From JASMHC01 sp964453855 (GTDB lineage: Bacteria > Pseudomonadota > Alphaproteobacteria > Rhodobacterales > Rhodobacteraceae): a stretch of DNA of 64,000 nucleotides. Positions within the stretch are counted from its first letter, which is position 1. Every line of letters begins with the position of its first letter. The stretch covers positions 1-64,000 of the forward strand of contig CAYVRN010000009.1 in the NCBI GenBank assembly GCA_964453855.1. The letters are read 5' to 3'. The position numbers were made by a program, and so were the translations under genes. Of the stretch, positions 1 through 8,641 are shown in pieces. The notes under the pieces are model-generated. The model was not told the origin of the DNA, ran no database searches, and saw only the letters and a list, made by a program, of their open reading frames with translations.

Positions 1-135
1 AACGGTAAAAGGCTCGAACTTGAGTGGTTCTCGGGTCAGATTGTGCGTTTGGGGCAGGAGCGTGGGGTTGCCACGCCTGTGCATGAAGTCGCTTTGGCTG
101 CTTTGTGGCCTTATCGGAATGGTCCAGCCGTCTAG
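1..135 (+). CDS. 2-dehydropantoate 2-reductase-like protein, C-terminal fragment
   Basis: The window opens inside a reading frame of 44 codons ending in TAG at 133-135. The visible residues (LELEWFSGQIVRLGQERG, then ATPVHEVALAAL) match the C-terminal helical end of ketopantoate reductases, where a short E-W-x-G-x-I/V-V-x-L-G-x-x-x-G-V-x-T-P segment is characteristic. These NADPH enzymes make pantoate for coenzyme A synthesis, but the family also has many paralogues of unknown substrate, so panE itself cannot be claimed. Its stop codon overlaps the stop of the convergent phosphodiesterase gene within the palindrome CTAG. The rest of the gene lies outside the window. Confidence 0.65.
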   Translation, partial: NGKRLELEWFSGQIVRLGQERGVATPVHEVALAALWPYRNGPAV

Positions 136-950
136 CGGCTGTCTTCATCCTCGTTGATATGTCCCTCCAATCCGACATCTGCAGTTAGCAGTACAGGGTC
201 GTCATTGCCCAATAGCAAAACTCCGTAGGCCCCAGGTTCGTCAATACTGAGTGTCGAGTTTGCTTCGTCCAGTTCCATGGGCATCTGATGGCATGGGCTT
301 TTCAGAACGGCGCATGGTTTGCCGCCTGCGATCCCCCAGATTGTCCGGTGAACGTGACCGGCCATGACCATCGCGACCGCCGGGCTTTCAGCCACAATCC
401 TGTTGAAAGCTTCGCGGTTTTGCAGGCCGATATCATCCATGCCCGGAAAACCGGTTGTAAACGGTGGGTGGTGCATTGCGATCACGACGCTGCCGCGGGA
501 CTTGCCAGCGAGTTGCGCAGACAGCCACGACAGACGATCCTCGCACAGGTTGCCGCCATGGTAGGGCTCGGTCGTAGGGTCGTTGGTGTCCAATATCAGA
601 AGCGTGTGATCCCCGACCTGAATGCTGTGCTGAACAAACCCGTTTTCGTCTTTCGGGGCGTCAGGAAACGCGGCCTGAAATGTCTCGCGGATGTCGTGGT
701 TGCCTATGGTCATATGAACCGGCCAAGGCAGGTCAATCAGCAGGCTTTTGAACTGCGCGTATTGTTCGGCAATGCCATGATGCACCAGATCGCCCATCAG
801 GATCAGAGCGTCCGCATCCGAGTGGTTTTCAGCAGCATGGGCCAGACAGGCCTGAAACCGTTCTGACGGGTCCAACCCGATGATTTTGCGACCGGGTTTC
901 ATGATGTGGATATCGGTCATTATGATCAGTTTTCGGTTGAAATCACGCAT
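132..950 (-). CDS. Metallophosphoesterase, CpdA-like cyclic nucleotide phosphodiesterase
   Basis: A calcineurin-like metallophosphoesterase of about 272 residues. All metal-binding blocks are present in order: TDIH near the N-terminus, GDLVHHG, GNHD, HHPPF and GHVHRT. This is the arrangement of the CpdA/GpdQ family, which hydrolyses 3',5'-cyclic AMP or glycerophosphodiesters; the substrate here is inferred only. I chose the ATG at 950 because AAGGACG lies about 7 bases upstream. The open frame extends 13 codons further to 989 but has no better start. It is probably a cytoplasmic single-gene unit, since no signal peptide is seen. It converges on the preceding gene with overlapping stop codons. 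Confidence 0.85.
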   Translation of the reverse strand: MRDFNRKLIIMTDIHIMKPGRKIIGLDPSERFQACLAHAAENHSDADALILMGDLVHHGIAEQYAQFKSLLIDLPWPVHMTIGNHDIRETFQAAFPDAPKDENGFVQHSIQVGDHTLLILDTNDPTTEPYHGGNLCEDRLSWLSAQLAGKSRGSVVIAMHHPPFTTGFPGMDDIGLQNREAFNRIVAESPAVAMVMAGHVHRTIWGIAGGKPCAVLKSPCHQMPMELDEANSTLSIDEPGAYGVLLLGNDDPVLLTADVGLEGHINEDEDSR

Positions 951-1121
951 GGTCGGTCGTCCTTTCTGCTTGCGGGTAGGAAAGCGCAAATGCTTGCGCT
1001 GGGCCAGTCCTCAATTTCGAAAGGGCTATTCCCGTTGCAGTCTTAATGACAAAATGTCGCAGGTTGTGGTATCCTGTCTCCACTGTTCGAGCAATGACAG
1101 CAAAACGAGGGAGCTGGAGCA

Positions 1122-1499
1122 ATGAATATCGCGCGTAACTTTATTGTAATTGGTTCGATCTATCTGATCGTGGGTATCACACTGGGCATGTACATGGGTG
1201 GGGCAGGCGATCACACGCTGGCGCCGCTACACGCCCACATCAACCTTCTGGGTTTCACGTTGATGACGGTATTCGGAGTGTTGTACCGTATTTTCCCCGC
1301 CATGGCCGAGAACACCTTGGCCAAAGTGCATTTCTGGGGGCACCAGATTGGGGGGATCATCTTAGTCGGTGGTTTGTATGTTCTTCTGACCAACCCCGAG
1401 GCAGAAAGCAGCATGGCGCCGGTGATGATTGTATCAGAGCTTTTGGTATTTTTAAGCGTGCTGGCCTATGCGTGGAATGCCTATAAATCCGTAGATTAA
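1122..1499 (+). CDS. Small four-helix membrane protein with HAHxNLLGF motif
   Basis: A 125-residue protein with four predicted membrane helices (about residues 7-27, 38-60, 70-88 and 96-118). The second helix starts with HAHINLLGF, which resembles the histidine-containing helices of cbb3-type heme-copper oxidase subunit I and related heme membrane proteins. I do not recognise a named family. A heme- or metal-linked membrane role is an inference from that motif alone. GGAGC precedes the ATG at a suitable distance. It is followed by a hairpin that probably terminates both this gene and the convergent peroxiredoxin gene. Confidence 0.7.
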   Translation: MNIARNFIVIGSIYLIVGITLGMYMGGAGDHTLAPLHAHINLLGFTLMTVFGVLYRIFPAMAENTLAKVHFWGHQIGGIILVGGLYVLLTNPEAESSMAPVMIVSELLVFLSVLAYAWNAYKSVD

Positions 1500-1500
1500 A

Positions 1501-1535
1501 CGAAAAAGCCCATGCCGCGTGGGCAGGGGCTTTCG
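1501..1535. terminator. Probable bidirectional terminator hairpin
   Basis: An inverted repeat lies between two convergent genes. The outer arms are CGAAA and TTTCG; inside them GCCC pairs with GGGC and TGCC (1513-1516) pairs with GGCA (1522-1525). The flanking A-rich and T-rich edges fit rho-independent termination for the membrane protein gene to the left and the peroxiredoxin gene to the right. The structure was judged by eye only. Confidence 0.5.
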
Positions 1536-1559
1536 AAAATCTTGCATCAAGCCACAGGC

Positions 1560-2108
1560 TTATGCCGCGTTGGCAGCCGCCTGTTTGCGCAGCCATTCCA
1601 GTACGTTCTCTGGTGCGCTTTCGCCATAGGGGTCTTCACCATGGTTGTCTTCGCGGCCCGGCTCTTCGAACCATGCTTCGATCACGCCGTCGTTGATGAC
1701 AGCTGCGTAGCGCCACGAACGGGCGCCAAAGCCCAGGTTGTCTTTGTCGACCAGCATGCCGATCTGGCGGGTGAAAATCGCTGATCCGTCAGGGATCACT
1801 TTGACGTTTTCCAGTTTCTGACCTTTGGCCCATGCATTCATGACAAAGCTGTCGTTGACCGACATGCAGTAAATTTCGTCAATGCCGTTGCTGCGGAAAT
1901 CAGCAGCGCCTTTTTCGTAACCTGGAAGCTGATAGGTCGAACAGGTCGGGGTGAATGCACCCGGAAGCGAGAACAGAACGACGCGCTTGCCTTTGAAGTA
2001 ATCGTCCGAGGTCATGTCCTGCCAACGAAACGGGTTCGGTCCTTCGATGCTGTCATCGCGGACGCGGGTTTTAAAAGTGACGTTCGGGACGCGGATACCT
2101 GCGTGCAT
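1560..2108 (-). CDS. Peroxiredoxin, Prx5/glutathione-dependent type
   Basis: A 182-residue peroxiredoxin of the atypical Prx5 class, which reduces hydrogen peroxide and alkyl hydroperoxides using glutathione/glutaredoxin or thioredoxin. The peroxidatic cysteine is Cys56 in PGAFTPTCS, and the neighbouring residues T53 and R119-type positions fit the family. Cys81 in the next strand is also typical of this group. There is no fused glutaredoxin domain, unlike the hybrid Prx5 of some gammaproteobacteria. The ATG at 2108 is chosen because GGAGAG lies 4-9 bases upstream; an ATG four codons earlier overlaps that ribosome-binding site. It appears to be a single-gene unit, cytoplasmic. Confidence 0.93.
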   Translation of the reverse strand: MHAGIRVPNVTFKTRVRDDSIEGPNPFRWQDMTSDDYFKGKRVVLFSLPGAFTPTCSTYQLPGYEKGAADFRSNGIDEIYCMSVNDSFVMNAWAKGQKLENVKVIPDGSAIFTRQIGMLVDKDNLGFGARSWRYAAVINDGVIEAWFEEPGREDNHGEDPYGESAPENVLEWLRKQAAANAA

Positions 2109-2285
2109 AATGCTCTCCATTCATTGTTTGGCTGCGGAACCAACTTGGTGCAGTCTGGAATGGTTCTAATATTGCAATTTTCATATGTATTTGAAGAGCA
2201 GTGAGTTGCGCGTTTTGTCGCAATTCTCTATTTTTTTGGGGTCACCGAAGCGCCACCAGATTTTGGCGTATCCCAAGCAGGTAAT

Positions 2286-3115
2286 TCACTTTGGCTTGGC
2301 AGCGCCTTCAGACAATAGATTGTCGGTTACCGATGCAGGGGCAATATTTTGAAGTGGTGAAAAATCGCCGTAATCCAGCATTCTTTCTGCCGTGTCGATC
2401 AATAATCTATGCGTTGTACGCGCGAGCGCAGCGCCAAGGCTGATGCGGGCAACTCCGAGTGATGCGAATTCGGCTCGCGTGAGCGTCGAGAACATACCGG
2501 CCGCTAACGCATTGATTGGCTTGGTTGTTGCGGCGCAAATGCGCGCTAGATTTTCAACTGAACCCGATTGGGGAACATAAAGACAATCTGCGCCTACTGA
2601 ATCAAATGCCCGGATGCGTTTCAGTGCTTCTTCTATTTCGTAGGTTCCGTGCATGACACCGTCAGCCCGAGCCACAAGAACGAAGTCACGTGGGAGTGCC
2701 CGCGCAGCGCTTGCAGCGGCTCGGATTCGTTCCACGGCCAGCTCGAACGCGTAGGGTTTGTCTGACGGCAGGGCAATATCTTCATCCCTGCAAGCCCCGC
2801 TTCTGCTGAAAGACGAACTGTTTCGGCGCAGGCATCGGGAGAGTCTCCGAAGCCGTTTTCAAAATCACCGGATACCGGAAGATTTGTGGCAGAAACCAGA
2901 TCAACGGCATGGGCCAACGCCTCGTCTCGGGTGATGCGACCCAAGTCGGCCCGGCCAAGGGTGAAAGCATGAGCGCCGGAAGAGGTGGCCAGCGCTTGTG
3001 CCCCCTTGGCGGCCATAAGACGCGCCGAACCTTTGTCCCAAACATTTATGAGGGAGAAAGGTTCGCCGGGCTTGTGCAAGGCACGGAAGGACGTGCCGGG
3101 ATCGTGGCGTGGCAT
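2286..3115 (-). pseudogene. PEP mutase/isocitrate lyase family protein, frameshifted
   Basis: Two reading frames together give one protein of the isocitrate lyase/PEP mutase superfamily. The first part (from the ATG at 3115, with AGGA upstream) carries LINVWDKGSARLMAAKGAQA and SGDFENGFGDSPDACAETVR. The second resumes at EDIALPSDKPYAFELAVERI and runs through FVLVARADG to the stop at 2286. The frame breaks at about 2784-2785: only two bases separate the glycine codon of GLAG from the ED codons, where homologues have about three residues (x-S-I). A 7-base deletion fits best. The lost residues border the metal-binding ED of the active site, so the product is probably dead unless this is a sequencing error. 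Codon use on both sides is normal, suggesting recent damage. Confidence 0.8.
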
Positions 3116-3172
3116 GGAAATTCCTAATTTAGGTAAGGACACTAGACCTCACCTGCTTCAGGTCGACAAGAT

Positions 3173-6100
3173 TTATTCCAGCTCGATCAACAGATCCTTG
3201 GCGTCGATCTGGCCACCTGGTTGGATGTGAACGGCTTTGACCACTGCGTCACGTTCGGCATGCAAGCCGGTTTCCATCTTCATCGCTTCGATGGTCAGTA
3301 GCAGATCGCCTTCGGTAACCTTCTGGCCGGCGCTCACCGCGACAGAGGCCACAACACCCGGCATCGGTGCCCCAATGTGGTTGGCATTGCCCAGTTCTGC
3401 CTTTGGGCGCGCTGCGGTGGCGGCTTTGACCTTGCGGTTTGGCACACGGATCGTCCGCGGCTGGCCGTTCAGTTCGAAGAAGACTTTTACTTCGCCTTTT
3501 TCGTCGGTTTCGCCAAGGGCTTGCAGACGAATTTCAAGCGTCTTTCCCGGATCGATTTCTGCGGTAATTTCTTCACCCGGCTGCATGCCGTAGAAGAACG
3601 TCTTCGTCGGCAGGGTACGGACCGGGCCGTAGGTGCGGTGGCGGCCCATGTAATCAAGGAAGACCTTGGGGTACATCAGGTAGCCGTTCAGGTCTTCGTT
3701 ATCGACCTTGAAGCCCTCTAGCTGCTTTGACAGGTCCGAGCGCGCCTGCTCGAGATCGACAGGAGGCAAGTGTTTGCCGGGGCGATCCAGATTGGGCTTT
3801 TCGTCTTTCAGAACCTTGTTGATGATGGCCGTCGGGAACCCGCCCGGAGGCTGGCCGAGATTGCCGCGCATCATATCCACGACCGAGTCGGGGAAGCTGA
3901 CTTCGCGGCCCGGGTTTTCAACGTCGTCGCGGGTCAGGTTCTGGCTAACCATCATCAGCGCCATATCACCGACCACTTTCGAAGACGGGGTCACTTTTAC
4001 GATATCGCCGAACATCTGGTTCACATCGGCATAGGCTTGTGCGACCTCGTGCCAGCGTTCTTCCAGACCCAAGCTGCGAGCCTGTGCCTTGAGGTTCGTG
4101 AACTGACCACCGGGCATTTCGTGCAGGTAAACTTCTGACGCCGGTGCCTGAAGACCGCTTTCAAAGGCGGCATACTGACCACGTACCGCCTCGAAGTAGT
4201 TCGAGATTTCGCGGATCGCACCGATATCAAGGCCGGTGTCACGGTCGGTATGGCTCAGCGCCTCGACAACCGTTCCAAGTGTCGCCTGAGAGGTATTGCC
4301 CGAGAAGCTGTCCATGGCGCAATCCACAGCGTCAACGCCAGCGTCGGCGGCTGCAAGGATCACACCCGATGCGATGCCAGCGGTGTCGTGTGTGTGGAAA
4401 TGAATCGGCAGGCCGACCTCTTCTTTCAGGGCTTTGAACAACTGGCGCGCGGCGGCTGGTTTCAGCAGACCGGCCATGTCTTTAATGCCCAGTACGTGGG
4501 CACCAGCGGCTTCCAGTTCTTTGGCCATGCCGACATAGTATTTCAGGTCATACTTCGCGCGGTCAGGGTTCAGAATATCGCCGGTGTAGCAAACCGTGCC
4601 TTCGCAAACCTTGTTGTTTTCGACCACGGCATCCATAGCGACGCGCATGTTTTCGACCCAGTTCAGGCTGTCGAAGACGCGGAACACATCGACGCCGGTT
4701 TCTGCCGCCTGACGCACGAATTCTTGCACGACGTTGTCCGGATAGTTGGTATAGCCAACGCCGTTGCTGGCGCGCAGTAGCATCTGGGTCATGATATTCG
4801 GCATCGCGGCGCGGATATCACGCAGACGCTGCCACGGGCATTCCTGCAAGAAGCGGTAGGCCACGTCAAACGTGGCACCGCCCCAGCATTCAACGCTGAA
4901 AAGCTGCGGCAGGTTTGCGGCATAGGCAGGGGCCGCCTTGATCATGTCGATCGAGCGCATGCGGGTGGCCAGAAGCGACTGGTGGCCGTCACGCATGGTG
5001 GTGTCGGTGATCAGCAGTTGTTTTTGCGCCTTCATCCAGTCGGCGACGGCCTGCGGGCCCTTGTCCTCAAGCAGGTTTCTGGTGCCATACGCGGGTTCGG
5101 CGCGCAGGGCTGGGGTGCGCGCCGGTTTCAGATCCGCGGCAGGTTTGGTACGTCCTTCGGTTTCGGGGTGACCGTTCACGGTGATATCCGCGATATAGGT
5201 CAGAACCTTGGTGCCGCGGTCGCGGCGCTTTTTGAACTGGAACAGCTCGGGCGTCGTGTCGATGAACTTGGTGCTGTACTGATTGTTCAGGAAGGTCGGG
5301 TGCTTCAGCAGGTTTTCCACAAACGCGATGTTCGTGGACACACCGCGGATGCGGAATTCGCGCAGGGCGCGGTCCATCCGGTTGATCGCTTTTTCAGGCG
5401 TTTGCGCCCAAGCGGTAACCTTGACCAATAGCGAGTCGTAATAGCGCGTGATCACGCCGCCCGCATAGGCAGTGCCACCATCCAGACGGATGCCCATACC
5501 AGTGGCCGAGCGATAGGCGGTGATGCGGCCATAGTCGGGGATGAAGTTGTTCTGCGGGTCTTCTGTAGTGATGCGTGTCTGAAGCGCGTGACCGTTCAGG
5601 CGAACGTCATACTGAGATGCCTTGCCGGTGGCTTCTGCGATGCTTTTCCCCTCGGCGATCAGGATTTGTGCCTGAACGATATCGATGCCGGTGACCTCTT
5701 CGGTGACGGTGTGTTCAACCTGCACGCGGGGGTTCACCTCGATGAAGTAGAACTTGCCGGTTTCCATATCCATCAGGAATTCGACGGTGCCCGCACATTC
5801 GTAGTTTACATGTGCAGTGATCTTGCGACCAAGCTCGCAGATTTCCTCGCGCTGTGCTTCGCTTAAGTAAGGTGCTGGGGCGCGTTCCACGACTTTCTGG
5901 TTCCGGCGCTGGACCGAGCAGTCGCGTTCATAAAGGTGGTAGATGTTACCCATCTTGTCGCCAAGGATCTGAACCTCGACGTGGCGGGCACGGATGATCA
6001 TCTTTTCCAGATAGCCTTCGCCGTTGCCAAAGGCGGCCTCGGCTTCGCGGCGACCTTCCAGAACCTTTTCCTTCAGTTCCTCAGGACCGTTGATCGGGCG

Positions 6101-6613
6101 CATTCCGCGACCGCCGCCGCCCCAGCTGGCTTTGAGCATCAGGGGATAGCCGATCTCGTCGGCTTCCTTGGTGATTGCGTCGAAGTCATCGCCTAGAACC
6201 TCGGTTGCGGGAATGACCGGAACGCCCGCTTCAATTGCGACCTTGCGGGCCGAGGCTTTGTCGCCAAGTGCCCGCATGGTGGCCGCTTTCGGGCCGATAA
6301 AGGTGATACCGTTCTTTTCGCAAGCGTCTACAAAATCGGGGTTTTCCGACAGCAGACCATATCCCGGATGGATCGCATCAGCGCCACTTTCTTTCGCAAC
6401 CCGAATGATCTCGTCGATGCTGAGATAGGCTTGGACCGGCCCCATGCCTTCGCCAATGCGATAGGCTTCGTCGGCTTTGAAGCGGTGAAGCCCCAGCTTG
6501 TCCTCTTCAGCGAACACCGCGACGGTCTTTTTGCCCATCTCGTTGGCAGCGCGCATGATGCGAATGGCAATCTCGCCTCGGTTGGCAATCAGGATTTTCT
6601 TGAACTCGGTCAC
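3173..6613 (-). CDS. pyc: Pyruvate carboxylase
   Basis: A single-chain biotin-dependent pyruvate carboxylase (pyruvate + bicarbonate + ATP to oxaloacetate), an anaplerotic enzyme. In order it shows the biotin carboxylase domain (KILIANRGEIAIRIMRA at the start; KASWGGGGRGMR ATP-binding loop; FIEVNPRVQVEH), the carboxyltransferase domain (TTMRDGHQSLLATRMRS; HFHTHDTAGI), and a C-terminal biotinyl domain with the acceptor lysine at about K1112 in EAMKMETG. Starting at the GTG at 6613 gives 1146 residues, the usual length in this family, and GGAGGG sits 7 bases upstream. A longer frame to 6661 has a weaker GTG start. Biotin would be attached by the BirA encoded at 39.5 kb. A perfect palindrome about 117 bases upstream may regulate it. 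Confidence 0.97.
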   Translation of the reverse strand: MTEFKKILIANRGEIAIRIMRAANEMGKKTVAVFAEEDKLGLHRFKADEAYRIGEGMGPVQAYLSIDEIIRVAKESGADAIHPGYGLLSENPDFVDACEKNGITFIGPKAATMRALGDKASARKVAIEAGVPVIPATEVLGDDFDAITKEADEIGYPLMLKASWGGGGRGMRPINGPEELKEKVLEGRREAEAAFGNGEGYLEKMIIRARHVEVQILGDKMGNIYHLYERDCSVQRRNQKVVERAPAPYLSEAQREEICELGRKITAHVNYECAGTVEFLMDMETGKFYFIEVNPRVQVEHTVTEEVTGIDIVQAQILIAEGKSIAEATGKASQYDVRLNGHALQTRITTEDPQNNFIPDYGRITAYRSATGMGIRLDGGTAYAGGVITRYYDSLLVKVTAWAQTPEKAINRMDRALREFRIRGVSTNIAFVENLLKHPTFLNNQYSTKFIDTTPELFQFKKRRDRGTKVLTYIADITVNGHPETEGRTKPAADLKPARTPALRAEPAYGTRNLLEDKGPQAVADWMKAQKQLLITDTTMRDGHQSLLATRMRSIDMIKAAPAYAANLPQLFSVECWGGATFDVAYRFLQECPWQRLRDIRAAMPNIMTQMLLRASNGVGYTNYPDNVVQEFVRQAAETGVDVFRVFDSLNWVENMRVAMDAVVENNKVCEGTVCYTGDILNPDRAKYDLKYYVGMAKELEAAGAHVLGIKDMAGLLKPAAARQLFKALKEEVGLPIHFHTHDTAGIASGVILAAADAGVDAVDCAMDSFSGNTSQATLGTVVEALSHTDRDTGLDIGAIREISNYFEAVRGQYAAFESGLQAPASEVYLHEMPGGQFTNLKAQARSLGLEERWHEVAQAYADVNQMFGDIVKVTPSSKVVGDMALMMVSQNLTRDDVENPGREVSFPDSVVDMMRGNLGQPPGGFPTAIINKVLKDEKPNLDRPGKHLPPVDLEQARSDLSKQLEGFKVDNEDLNGYLMYPKVFLDYMGRHRTYGPVRTLPTKTFFYGMQPGEEITAEIDPGKTLEIRLQALGETDEKGEVKVFFELNGQPRTIRVPNRKVKAATAARPKAELGNANHIGAPMPGVVASVAVSAGQKVTEGDLLLTIEAMKMETGLHAERDAVVKAVHIQPGGQIDAKDLLIELE

Positions 6614-6729
6614 GGCGGGGCCCTCCAGGTCGTACAAAGTCAGATTGTGACGTGGCGTCACGGATAGGACGATTCTTTTACCGGAACAATGCGTAAGACT
6701 GCGTATTTCGGCACAGATTTGGCGTCACT

Positions 6730-6741
6730 GTTAGCGCTAAC
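6730..6741. promoter_or_regulatory. Perfect 12-base palindrome, possible LacI-family operator
   Basis: GTTAGCGCTAAC is a perfect palindrome with a central CG, the shape typical of LacI-family operators. It lies in the divergent region between pyruvate carboxylase (minus strand) and the rhodanese gene (plus strand), 117 bases from the former and 131 from the latter. No LacI regulator is encoded in the window, so the assignment is an inference. Confidence 0.4.
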
Positions 6742-6871
6742 TGCGACAGAATGAAAGGTTTGCCTCGATTTTTTTCTGCGAATGCGAAATGCAGATGTGA
6801 AAAGTTGGACCAAGCTGTTTCTTGCATTAGGGTCGTATGTAACTAGATAGGAGACATCTTAGATATGGAAT

Positions 6872-7342
6872 ATGAAAATGATGAACCGTCGTACTCTTTT
6901 GGCAGCCACATTGGCGGCAGCACTTTCACCGGCCGCAGCGATGGCTGAGCAATCGACAATTTCCGCCGCTGAAGCCAACGACGCTGTGCAAGCCGGTTCG
7001 ATGATCCTGATCGATGTGCGCCGCCCCGAAGAGTGGATGCAGACCGGTGTGGCTGAAGGAGCTTGGCTGCTGGATATGACCGACGAAAACTTCGGTGCCT
7101 ATCTGATGGCGGTATTGGATCGGAACCCCGAACACGACGTGGCCATCATTTGCAGGACAGGAAACCGTACAGGCTATCTGATGGAGCAGCTTCGCAAGAA
7201 CGGGATCGACCGAGTGTTGGATGTATCCGAAGGCATGGCTGGTGGGCCGAACGGCACGGGCTGGATTCCAGCAGGGTTGCCGATTGCGGAAGCAAGGGCA
7301 ACCTATGATGCGATGCCCAAGGATTTGATTGCGGTTAAGTAA
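6872..7342 (+). CDS. Exported rhodanese-like sulfurtransferase
   Basis: A 156-residue protein with an N-terminal signal peptide (basic MNRR, hydrophobic run, likely cut after AMA near residue 25) and one rhodanese domain. The domain has the characteristic IDVRRPEEW entry and the active-site loop CRTGNR with Cys94. It probably acts in the periplasm on sulfur or thiol carriers; the real substrate is unknown. The start is uncertain: AGGAGA at 6849-6854 is 17 bases from the first in-frame ATG, and a closer ATG at 6865 is in another frame, so the ATGs at 6878 or 6881 are also possible. The gene ends 8 bases inside the convergent hydroxy-acid dehydrogenase gene. Confidence 0.85.
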   Translation: MKMMNRRTLLAATLAAALSPAAAMAEQSTISAAEANDAVQAGSMILIDVRRPEEWMQTGVAEGAWLLDMTDENFGAYLMAVLDRNPEHDVAIICRTGNRTGYLMEQLRKNGIDRVLDVSEGMAGGPNGTGWIPAGLPIAEARATYDAMPKDLIAVK

Positions 7343-8471
7343 TCAGGCGTGCTGCAGCTTGCTTGGGGTGGTTCACGCCGATCTGCCCCATGCAGGATAT
7401 CAGATCTTTCTGCAATATATCGGCCAGATGCGCAGGACCGTCCGCGCCCAATGCGGCCAGTGCATAATGCCAAGCGCGTCCTAGCATCACCATGTCTGCG
7501 CCCAAGGCAAGGGCACGCATGATATCCAGGCCCCCTTCGACACCGCTGTCGAAGATGATGGGCAGATCGGTTTTTGCGCGTACTTGTGGCAAAACGTCAA
7601 TTGCAGCAGGCGCTCCGTCGAACTGACGCCCACCGTGATTGGAAATCCACAGGCCATCTACGCCATATTCTTGCAGTTTGGTTGCGTCGTCGGGGTCAAG
7701 CACCCCTTTGACGACAAGCGGGCCGTCCCAGACATCGCGCACCTGTTGCAGATAGTCCCAATTAGGTGCGATGCGCATTTGGTAGCCAGCGTGTGCTGTC
7801 GGCGGGGCTTTGGCCTGGCCGCCTTCGACATAGGCATCCAATGTCTTCATGCGGGGCATTCCGTTCACCAGCATGGCCAGAGCCCATTCTGGACGAATCG
7901 AGATTTGCGCCAGCAAACGGGGGGTCAGTTTCGGCGGGTGCGTTAAGCCGGATCGCGTTTGCCGTTCGCGCCTGCTGGGGGCGGGTAGGTCAGCGGTTAG
8001 CACCATCGTTGTAAAGCCCGCATCCTTGGCGCGGTGGATCATATCATTGCGGATTTTCGGATCGCGGGGCGGATAGAGCTGGAACCACCCGTTCCCGCCG
8101 TGATGTGGGGCGATTGCCTCGGGCGTTTCGGCGGCGAGTGTTGAGATGCAATAAGGAAAGTTCGCTTGGGCTGCCGCTTGAGCAAGATGTTGTTCCGCTT
8201 TGGGCCAGATCAGGCCAGACATGCCTACAGGGGCGACGCCGAACGGCAGAGCATAGGTTTGGCCGAAAATTGTGACGGAGATGTCCGGTTGATGCTCGCC
8301 GTGCAGGATCGACGGTCGAAACAGGATGTTATCAAGCGCTTGTCTGTTGCGTTGCAGTGCCGTTTCGGTGCCGGTTCCGCTGTCGAGGTATTCCCACACA
8401 AACCACGGCAGCCGCTTTTTGGCTTTGGCTTTCAGGTCCGCCAGTTCAAGATATCTCTGATCAAAGCTCAT
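7335..8471 (-). CDS. FMN-dependent alpha-hydroxy-acid dehydrogenase (L-lactate dehydrogenase-like)
   Basis: A member of the FMN alpha-hydroxy-acid oxidase/dehydrogenase family, about 378 residues from the ATG at 8471. It has PFGVAPVGMSGL near the N-terminal FMN site, LTADLPAPSRRERQ, the catalytic block WISNHGGRQFDGAPA, and the phosphate-binding end FDSGVEGGLDIMRALALGAD. Family members oxidise L-lactate, glycolate, mandelate or similar acids and pass electrons to oxygen or the respiratory chain; the substrate cannot be read from the sequence. An alternative GTG start at 8495 has no better ribosome-binding site. It overlaps the convergent rhodanese gene by 8 bases. Confidence 0.9.
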   Translation of the reverse strand: MSFDQRYLELADLKAKAKKRLPWFVWEYLDSGTGTETALQRNRQALDNILFRPSILHGEHQPDISVTIFGQTYALPFGVAPVGMSGLIWPKAEQHLAQAAAQANFPYCISTLAAETPEAIAPHHGGNGWFQLYPPRDPKIRNDMIHRAKDAGFTTMVLTADLPAPSRRERQTRSGLTHPPKLTPRLLAQISIRPEWALAMLVNGMPRMKTLDAYVEGGQAKAPPTAHAGYQMRIAPNWDYLQQVRDVWDGPLVVKGVLDPDDATKLQEYGVDGLWISNHGGRQFDGAPAAIDVLPQVRAKTDLPIIFDSGVEGGLDIMRALALGADMVMLGRAWHYALAALGADGPAHLADILQKDLISCMGQIGVNHPKQAAARLIT

Positions 8472-8606
8472 GCTGGTATGTTCAAGGAATGCCACTGGAA
8501 TGCAATGGGCGAATGATCCGGTTTTGGAAACGTCTTGGTTCAGGTGTTTGTGCCGCCACGTTCTGAACCGTGACCATTGACCGGAATCACTTGTCGTGTC
8601 TTTTAT

Positions 8607-8622
8607 ATGAACAAGTGTTCAT
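8607..8622. promoter_or_regulatory. Inverted repeat, probable operator of the liu operon
   Basis: ATGAACA and TGTTCAT form 7-base inverted arms around a two-base AG centre, ending 19 bases before the isovaleryl-CoA dehydrogenase start. The size and position resemble a TetR-type operator overlapping a promoter. No matching regulator is encoded next to it, so which protein binds is unknown. Confidence 0.5.
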
Positions 8623-8641
8623 TAAACCGAAGGATAGCCCC

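Noticed and set aside
288..866. A 192-codon open frame on the plus strand
   Set aside because: It lies entirely opposite the phosphodiesterase gene, has no recognisable domain and no ribosome-binding site; it is a shadow of a high-GC coding region.
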